Positions 59,090 through 64,000 of a stretch of DNA of 64,000 nucleotides are shown one piece after another. The stretch comes from Nocardioides daeguensis (lineage in GTDB: Bacteria; Actinomycetota; Actinomycetes; Propionibacteriales; Nocardioidaceae). A model generated the notes under the pieces. It was given only the letters and a program-made list of their open reading frames with translations, was not told the DNA's origin and made no database searches. The number at the start of each line of letters is the position of its first letter. Within the stretch, counting starts at the first letter, position 1. The stretch is taken from positions 165,209 to 229,208 of the forward strand of contig NZ_JAHTKU010000021.1 of the NCBI RefSeq assembly GCF_019192965.1, written 5' to 3'. Made by a program: the position numbers and the translations under genes.

Positions 59090-59919
59090 CGGCGACGGCA
59101 CAGCGGATGGACGGCGGGACGGGGGTGCTCGCCGCGGAGTCCACCGCGGGGCACCTGCTGAGCGCGACCGGCCTGGTCAAGCGCTTCGGGGGACTCATCG
59201 CGGTCGACGGCGTCGACCTCGCCGTCCCGGCCAACGACATCGTGGGCATCATCGGGCCGAACGGTGCCGGCAAGACCACGTTGCTCAACATGCTGAGCGG
59301 CGCCCTGGCCGTCGACGAGGGCACCATCCGGCTCGACGGTGTCGACATCACGCAACGCAACGCCGCGTCCCGCGCGGCGCTCGGGCTGCGGCGCACCTTC
59401 CAGAACATCCGCCTGTTCGGGGGAATGACGGTTCTCGAGAACGTGCTGGTCGGCATGCACGTGCAGACGCGCGGCTGGATCGCCGGCGGCATCATCGGAG
59501 GCTGGGGGGTGGCCCGCGCAGAGCGCGCCGCCGTCGAGACCGCCGCCACCGTCCTGACCACGCTCGGCCTGGAGTCGTGCGCGAACAGCCTCGCCGGCAG
59601 CCTGTCGTACGGGCAGCAGCGACGCGTCGAGATCGCCCGTGCGCTCGCTTCCTCGCCACGCGTCCTGCTGCTGGACGAGCCCGCGGCGGGCCTCAACAGC
59701 GCCGAGAAGCGGGAGGCGACCGAGCTGATCTGCTCGCTGCCGGAGCGCTACGGGCTGTCGGTGGTGCTCGTCGAGCACGACATGGACCTGGTCAGCGACA
59801 CGTGCTCGGCGATCTCGGTGATCGAGTACGGCAGGCCGCTGTGCGACGGGCGACCGGCCGAGGTGCTCAACGACCAGCGCGTGATCGACGCCTACCTCGG
59901 AACGGCGGTCGTGCGATGA
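59086..59919 (+). CDS. livG: LivG-type ABC transporter ATP-binding protein
   Basis: 277 residues. Walker A GPNGAGKTTLLNMLSG, signature SLSYGQQRRVEIARAL (SYGQQ instead of SGGQQ, usual in LivG), Walker B VLLLDEPAAGL, switch His in VLVEHDM. A 30-residue tail precedes the first strand. GAGGAGGA upstream; overlaps livM and livF. Confidence 0.94.
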   Translation: MTATAQRMDGGTGVLAAESTAGHLLSATGLVKRFGGLIAVDGVDLAVPANDIVGIIGPNGAGKTTLLNMLSGALAVDEGTIRLDGVDITQRNAASRAALGLRRTFQNIRLFGGMTVLENVLVGMHVQTRGWIAGGIIGGWGVARAERAAVETAATVLTTLGLESCANSLAGSLSYGQQRRVEIARALASSPRVLLLDEPAAGLNSAEKREATELICSLPERYGLSVVLVEHDMDLVSDTCSAISVIEYGRPLCDGRPAEVLNDQRVIDAYLGTAVVR

Positions 59920-60662
59920 CTCTCGAAGCGATCGACCTGGACGTCAGCTACGGCGCCGTCAACGCGTTGCGCGGTGTCAGCATGCGGGTCGCCGACGGCG
60001 AGGCCGTGGCTCTCATCGGGAGCAACGGAGCCGGGAAGAGCACGACGCTCAAGACCCTGAGCGGCATGCTCGCGCCGCGTTCCGGGGCGGTCCTCCACCA
60101 GGGCACCGACATCGCCGGAGCCCCCACGCACGTGATCGCGCGCCGGGGCATCGCCCACGTCCCCGAAGGACGCCGCCTGTTCCCGCGGATGAGCGTTCGC
60201 GAGAACCTCTACCTGGGCGCCTTCCACCGCAAGGATCGCGAGGTCCAGCAGGACCTCGACGCACAGCTCGACCTGTTCCCCCGGCTGCGGGAGCGCATCG
60301 ACCAGGACGCGGGAACGCTGTCCGGCGGCGAGCAGCAGATGGTGGCGATCGCCCGGGCCCTGATGTCCCGGCCGTCGCTGTTGCTGCTCGACGAGCCGAG
60401 CCTCGGGCTCTCACCGTTGATGGTGACGACCGTGTTCGAGGCGATCGCCGCGATCCACGCGACCGGGACCGCCCTGCTCCTCGTCGAGCAGAACGCGGGA
60501 CAGGCGTTGTCGGTGACGTCTCGCGGCTACGTCATGCGCAGCGGCGAGATCGTCAAGGAGGGTCCCAGCGACGAGCTGAGGACGGACCCGATGGTGCGGG
60601 AGATCTATCTCGGTGCCACCTCACACCAGGAGCCTGCGGCAGACCCGCAGGTGACCCACTGA
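59916..60662 (+). CDS. livF: LivF-type ABC transporter ATP-binding protein
   Basis: 248 residues. Walker A GSNGAGKSTTLKTLSG, signature TLSGGEQQMVAIARAL, Walker B LLLLDEPSLGLSP, VEQNAGQALS switch. Completes the LivKHMGF importer. Ends 15 bp before the enoyl-CoA hydratase gene, so uptake and metabolism are transcribed together. Confidence 0.94.
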   Translation: MTLEAIDLDVSYGAVNALRGVSMRVADGEAVALIGSNGAGKSTTLKTLSGMLAPRSGAVLHQGTDIAGAPTHVIARRGIAHVPEGRRLFPRMSVRENLYLGAFHRKDREVQQDLDAQLDLFPRLRERIDQDAGTLSGGEQQMVAIARALMSRPSLLLLDEPSLGLSPLMVTTVFEAIAAIHATGTALLLVEQNAGQALSVTSRGYVMRSGEIVKEGPSDELRTDPMVREIYLGATSHQEPAADPQVTH

Positions 60663-60677
60663 CCACAAGGAAGAACG

Positions 60678-61463
60678 ATGACCACTGAGCTTTCCACCCA
60701 TTCCCCCGTGCTGGTCGAGTCGTCCGACGGCGTCCACGTCATCACCCTCAACCGTCCGGCGGCCCTCAACGCGCTGAACGTCGAGCTGCTGTCCGGCCTG
60801 GTCGACGCGTTGGCAGCCACCCAGGACAGCGGCCCGGTGGTGGTCCGGGGAGCCGGCCGGGCGTTCTGCGTCGGCGAGGACCTCAAGCAGACCCTCGCTC
60901 CCCGCACGGGCAGCGCCGAGGAGCTCCGGACCGCGTTCGAGCTCCTGCAGGACATCACCCGCCTCATGGTGAGCAACCCGTGCCCGGTCATCGCCGCGGT
61001 CCACGGCTACGCCGTCGGTGGAGGCGCCGAGATCGCCCTGGCCGCCGACCTCGTGGTGGTGCAGGCCGGGACCCGGATGCGGTTCCCCGAGGTCCCGATC
61101 GGGCACGCGCACACCGGGGGGATCAGCTCCCGGCTCCCCCAGATGGTGGGACTGCTGCGGGCCAAGGAGCTGCTGTTCACCGGGAGGTGGATCGCCGCCG
61201 AGGAGGCGCAGGCCCTGGGCCTCGCGACCACGCTCGCCGAGGACGCGTTCGCCGAGGCGAGCGCGCTGGCTGCCCGGCTCGGCGAGCAGCCGCGCCGGTC
61301 GCTGGCTTCGGCGAAGCGCGCCGTCGAGGCCGCGGCCTCGACCCAGCTCGAGGCGACCCTGCGGCTGGAGGTCGAAGCAGCGCTGTACTGCTTCGCGTCC
61401 GCGGAGGCCAACGCCTCCTTCGAGCAGTTCGCCACGAGCGGCACCGTGGCGGGTGCGCGATGA
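60678..61463 (+). CDS. Enoyl-CoA hydratase/isomerase (crotonase family)
   Basis: 261 residues. Oxyanion-hole motifs GRAFCVGEDLKQT (first) and HGYAVGGGAEIALAADL (second); the two catalytic glutamates of true hydratases appear as FPEVPIG and AKELLFTG. So hydration of a 2-enoyl-CoA is credible. It is between the importer and the acyl-CoA ligase (ATGA overlap), a typical CoA-dependent catabolic order. AAGGAAG upstream of ATG 60678. Confidence 0.9.
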   Translation: MTTELSTHSPVLVESSDGVHVITLNRPAALNALNVELLSGLVDALAATQDSGPVVVRGAGRAFCVGEDLKQTLAPRTGSAEELRTAFELLQDITRLMVSNPCPVIAAVHGYAVGGGAEIALAADLVVVQAGTRMRFPEVPIGHAHTGGISSRLPQMVGLLRAKELLFTGRWIAAEEAQALGLATTLAEDAFAEASALAARLGEQPRRSLASAKRAVEAAASTQLEATLRLEVEAALYCFASAEANASFEQFATSGTVAGAR

Positions 61464-63016
61464 CGGTCCGGATCGGATCCGTCGACATCGACCAGACGCT
61501 GCCGGAGCTTCTCGAGCGCGCCGCTGTCGCGTGGCCGGATCGGGTGTTCCTCAGGATCGACGGCGTGGACACGACCTTCGCGGAGTTCCGTGACCAGACT
61601 GCTCGGCTGGCTGCCGGCCTCGCCAAGCAGGGACTCGCCCCCGGCACCCGGCTGAACGTCTTCATGCGCAACTCGCTGGCGTGCGTGCAGACCTGGTTCG
61701 CCGCCAACTGGCTCGGGGCGTCGTGGGTGCCGGTGAACACCGAGTGGCGCGGCCAGACGTTGCACAACGCCCTCACCCTGGCGGACCCCGCCGTCATCGT
61801 CGTGGACGAGGACCTGGAGACCCACCTGCGTGACGGGGTGGGCGACGACCTGTCCGCCCCGGTGCTGGTCGCGCCCGCGGGCGACGGGCTCGCGTCCCTG
61901 GACGAGTGGATGGTCGAGACGCCGGTCGATCCGGTGCCCCAGGGGTCGGCCGACGTGGCGGGAATGCTCTACACGTCCGGCACCACGGGGCGGTCGAAGG
62001 CGTGCGTCCTCTCGCACCGCTACTTCGTCTCCCAGGCCGCGATCGCGGTGCGGGACTTCGGTCTTCGCGACGACGACGTCCTGTACTGCCCGTTTCCCCT
62101 GTTCCACGCCGACGCGACGGCGCTCACCACGGTGCCGGCGCTCCTGCTCGGTGCCACGGCAGCGCTGTCGCGCCGGTTCTCGGCCTCACGGTTCTGGGAC
62201 GAGGTGCGCGAGACCGGAGCGACGGTCTTCGACTTCATGGGCGCCACCTTGTCGATCCTCTACAAGGCCGAGCCGAGGCCGGACGATCGCGACAACACCG
62301 TCCGGCTCGCCTGGGGAGTGCCCGTGCCGGACTGGGCTCCCGACTTCGAGGCGCGCTTCGGCCTGCAGGTCCTCGAGCTGTACGGCAGCGTCGAGGCGAA
62401 CATCCCCATCACCCAGCGGTGGGACCAGCCCCAGGTGCTCGGCTCGTGCGGACGGGTGACGCCCGAGTTCGAGATCCGGATCGCGGACGAGAACGGCGAC
62501 GCGCTGCCGGCGGGTGAGGTCGGCGAGCTCCTGGTCCGGCCGCGGATCGCTGGCACCGTCCTCGACGGCTACTTCGCGAACCCCGAGGCGACGGCCACCG
62601 GGTTCCGCGGGCTCTGGTTCCACAGCGGCGACCTGGTGCGGAGCGACGACGACGGCAACATCTTCTTCGTCGGCCGCGGGAAGGACTCGATCCGTCGGCG
62701 CGGGGAGAACATCAGCGCCCTCGAGGTCGAGGAGGGCATCGAGGCGCACCCCGACGTCGTGGAGTGTGCTGCCGTCGGGGTGCCGAGCGAGCTGACCGAG
62801 GAGGAGGTCCAGGTGTTTGTCGTGCCCCGTGCGGGCAGCAACGTCGACGCGGAGTCGATCTGGCGCCACAGCGAGGCGACCATGGCGAGGTTCCAGGTCC
62901 CGCGCTACATCGCCCTCGTCGACGCGTTGCCGAAGACGCCGACCGGCAAGGTGAGCAAGCCGGCTCTCGCCGAGGTGTTCGCCGACGTCGTGCCCCACGA
63001 CCGACAGGCGCAGTGA
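61460..63016 (+). CDS. AMP-forming acyl-CoA synthetase (CaiC-like ligase)
   Basis: 518 residues, ANL superfamily. Motifs: P-loop LYTSGTTGRSKA, A5 LYGSVEANIP, A7 LWFHSGDLVRSDDDGNIFFVGR, A8 RRRGENISALEVE, and the C-terminal Lys in PKTPTGKVSK. It activates a carboxylic acid to the CoA thioester with ATP. In place of the common YGxTE motif it has YGSVEAN, as seen in crotonobetaine/carnitine ligase relatives. ATG 61460 overlaps the hydratase stop. Confidence 0.92.
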   Translation: MTVRIGSVDIDQTLPELLERAAVAWPDRVFLRIDGVDTTFAEFRDQTARLAAGLAKQGLAPGTRLNVFMRNSLACVQTWFAANWLGASWVPVNTEWRGQTLHNALTLADPAVIVVDEDLETHLRDGVGDDLSAPVLVAPAGDGLASLDEWMVETPVDPVPQGSADVAGMLYTSGTTGRSKACVLSHRYFVSQAAIAVRDFGLRDDDVLYCPFPLFHADATALTTVPALLLGATAALSRRFSASRFWDEVRETGATVFDFMGATLSILYKAEPRPDDRDNTVRLAWGVPVPDWAPDFEARFGLQVLELYGSVEANIPITQRWDQPQVLGSCGRVTPEFEIRIADENGDALPAGEVGELLVRPRIAGTVLDGYFANPEATATGFRGLWFHSGDLVRSDDDGNIFFVGRGKDSIRRRGENISALEVEEGIEAHPDVVECAAVGVPSELTEEEVQVFVVPRAGSNVDAESIWRHSEATMARFQVPRYIALVDALPKTPTGKVSKPALAEVFADVVPHDRQAQ

Positions 63017-63059
63017 TGGGCCGAGCGGCGGACCTGCGCGGCGGCGATCGCGGTCGGTC

Positions 63060-63590
63060 GTGCTGACGGGCCGGTACGTGCTCCACCTCGCGAGCACGGA
63101 TGCGGTCCGCTCGGTCGTCCAGCTGCTCGCGGCACGGCAGGTCGAGGTCGTCACCCTGTCCGTCGCTGCCGACGCCGACGGCACGGCGACACTGCACCTG
63201 ACCGCCACGCTCCCGGACCTGGCGTCCGGCGAGCTGCTCGTCAAGCGGTTGAACCGGCTGATCGACGTCGTCAAGACCGTCGAGGTCAGCGCCGCCCGGT
63301 TCCACGAGCGAGAGGCGGTCCTGGTGCGTGTCGAGGCCGAGGCGACCACCCGGCGCCTCGTCCTCGACGTCGCCGACGCGTTCGGCGCCGACGTCGTCGA
63401 GGTGAAGCGCCACTCGCTCACGCTCGGCCTGTTCGCCGAGCCGCGGCGGGTGCGTGACTTCCTGACCGTGTTGGCCGACCATCCGATCAGCGAGCTCGTC
63501 GGCTCCGGCGTCCTCCCGGTTCGGCGCGGCGGCGCATCACTCCGGCGCCGACCCGCCGCGTCCGTCGACGCGTCACGGGAGCCTGCGTAG
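63060..63590 (+). CDS. Orphan IlvN-like ACT-domain protein (acetolactate synthase small subunit-like)
   Basis: 176 residues from GTG 63060. The N-terminal ACT-like half (residues 5-80) and C-terminal half (VKTVEVSAARFHEREAVLVRVEAEATTR; DVADAFGADVVEVKRHSLTLGL; DHPISELVGSGVLPVRRG) follow the acetolactate synthase regulatory subunit layout, but no IlvB catalytic subunit is near and the ligand motifs are weak. It is 43 bp behind the acyl-CoA ligase and may give feedback control to this cassette. The Arg-rich tail is unusual. Confidence 0.72.
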   Translation: MLTGRYVLHLASTDAVRSVVQLLAARQVEVVTLSVAADADGTATLHLTATLPDLASGELLVKRLNRLIDVVKTVEVSAARFHEREAVLVRVEAEATTRRLVLDVADAFGADVVEVKRHSLTLGLFAEPRRVRDFLTVLADHPISELVGSGVLPVRRGGASLRRRPAASVDASREPA

Positions 63591-63680
63591 GGCGTGTCTC
63601 CCACTTGCGCGTGGGGAGTCGAGTGCTGGAGGGGTGCACCAGCCGGTCGTCGGTTGCCAGGGCTCGGCGAGCCTGAGCGC

Positions 63681-64000
63681 AAACACCCCACCCGCGAAGG
63701 GAAGGTCTACTGCTGCGTCGTGCTCGACACCTTCCCTCGTCGTGTCGTGGGCTGGTCGATCGACGCCTCCCCGACAGCTGCGTTAGGGACCACGCCCTGG
63801 GAATGGCGATCACAGCCGACTCGGGAAGACCTTGTCGGCCGGGACGGTGATCCACTCCGATCAGGGCGTCCAGGGCGAAATCAACCGGTCGTCGCAACAC
63901 CTCGATCATGGAGGTGTTGAACGATGGCGACGAAGGACTGGAGCAGGAAGACCAGCGATGTGCCCGAGAGCGGGCGTCGGCAGTGGCGTGCTGATCGGGC
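63681..64000 (+). mobile_element. Degraded transposase (IS3-like rve integrase core), truncated by window edge
   Basis: From 63681 the frame reads HPTREGKVYCCVVLDTFPRRVVGWSIDASPTAA, an IS3/OrfB-type integrase core. The continuation HALGMAITADSG (from about 63790) and VIHSDQGVQGE (from 63847) are in two other frames, so at least two frameshifts have broken it. After GVQGE the reading departs from the family, possibly another IS remnant. G/C bias is lower than around. The 63591-63680 part has no supported gene. Confidence 0.78.

Overview
The window is very GC-rich with strong G/C preference at third codon positions and frequent GTG starts. Its gene content (alkB fused to rubredoxin, many TetR regulators, MMPL transporters, an M15 D,D-peptidase, GlnR-like sites) points to a high-GC actinomycete; a Nocardioides-type genome (Nocardioidaceae) is the best guess, as inference only. 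No rRNA, tRNA or CRISPR array was seen. The genes form compact modules with many 4-bp ATGA/GTGA overlaps.

1-6.1 kb: fatty-acid beta-oxidation genes (truncated FadB-type protein, thiolase), a divergent MerR regulator, a DEAD-box helicase and an alpha-methylacyl-CoA racemase. Two sites TGACA-N7-TGTCA, one in front of the MerR/thiolase pair and one in front of the racemase, suggest one small regulon. A 57-bp inverted repeat occurs twice. 6.1-11.7 kb: M15 peptidase, then a minus-strand alkane hydroxylation set (P450, AlkB-rubredoxin fusion, 3Fe-4S ferredoxin, TetR). 11.8-17 kb: a DesK/NarL-type two-component pair, a frameshifted TetR gene and its MMPL transporter. 17-20.4 kb: glutathione peroxidase, small membrane protein, nitroreductase, cupin and MarR.

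20.4-23.6 kb: copper-trafficking set (PCu(A)C lipoprotein, Tat-exported DyP peroxidase, CopC-like protein, membrane protein). 23.7-31 kb: a sulfane-sulfur/sulfide module with TauE exporter, GntR, rhodanese lipoprotein, CstR-like repressor, a persulfide dioxygenase fused to three rhodanese domains, an MMPL transporter, a Cys-rich mini-protein and a DUF2892 protein. 31-42.7 kb: mixed functions (GyrI-like, DUF1801, amidase, a diguanylate cyclase coupled to a B12-binding sensor, MpaB-type oxygenase, Crp, redoxin, DUF427, TetR/MFS efflux pair).

42.7-52 kb: a nitrogen island: Amt transporter, XRE-cupin regulator, M20 amidohydrolase, FAD amine oxidoreductase, HutD, the three GlxB/C/D (N-methylglutamate-synthase-like) subunits and a GlnT-type glutamine synthetase homologue, probably for methylated or carbamoylated amines. 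52-53.7 kb: an SPFH protein and a gene-poor stretch. 53.7-63.6 kb: an unknown carboxylic-acid uptake and CoA-activation cassette: FadR-type regulator, HAD hydrolase, FlK-like hotdog thioesterase, complete Liv ABC transporter, enoyl-CoA hydratase, acyl-CoA ligase and an orphan IlvN-like ACT protein, with a textbook TGGTNNNACCA operator between the divergent arms. The window ends in a broken transposase.
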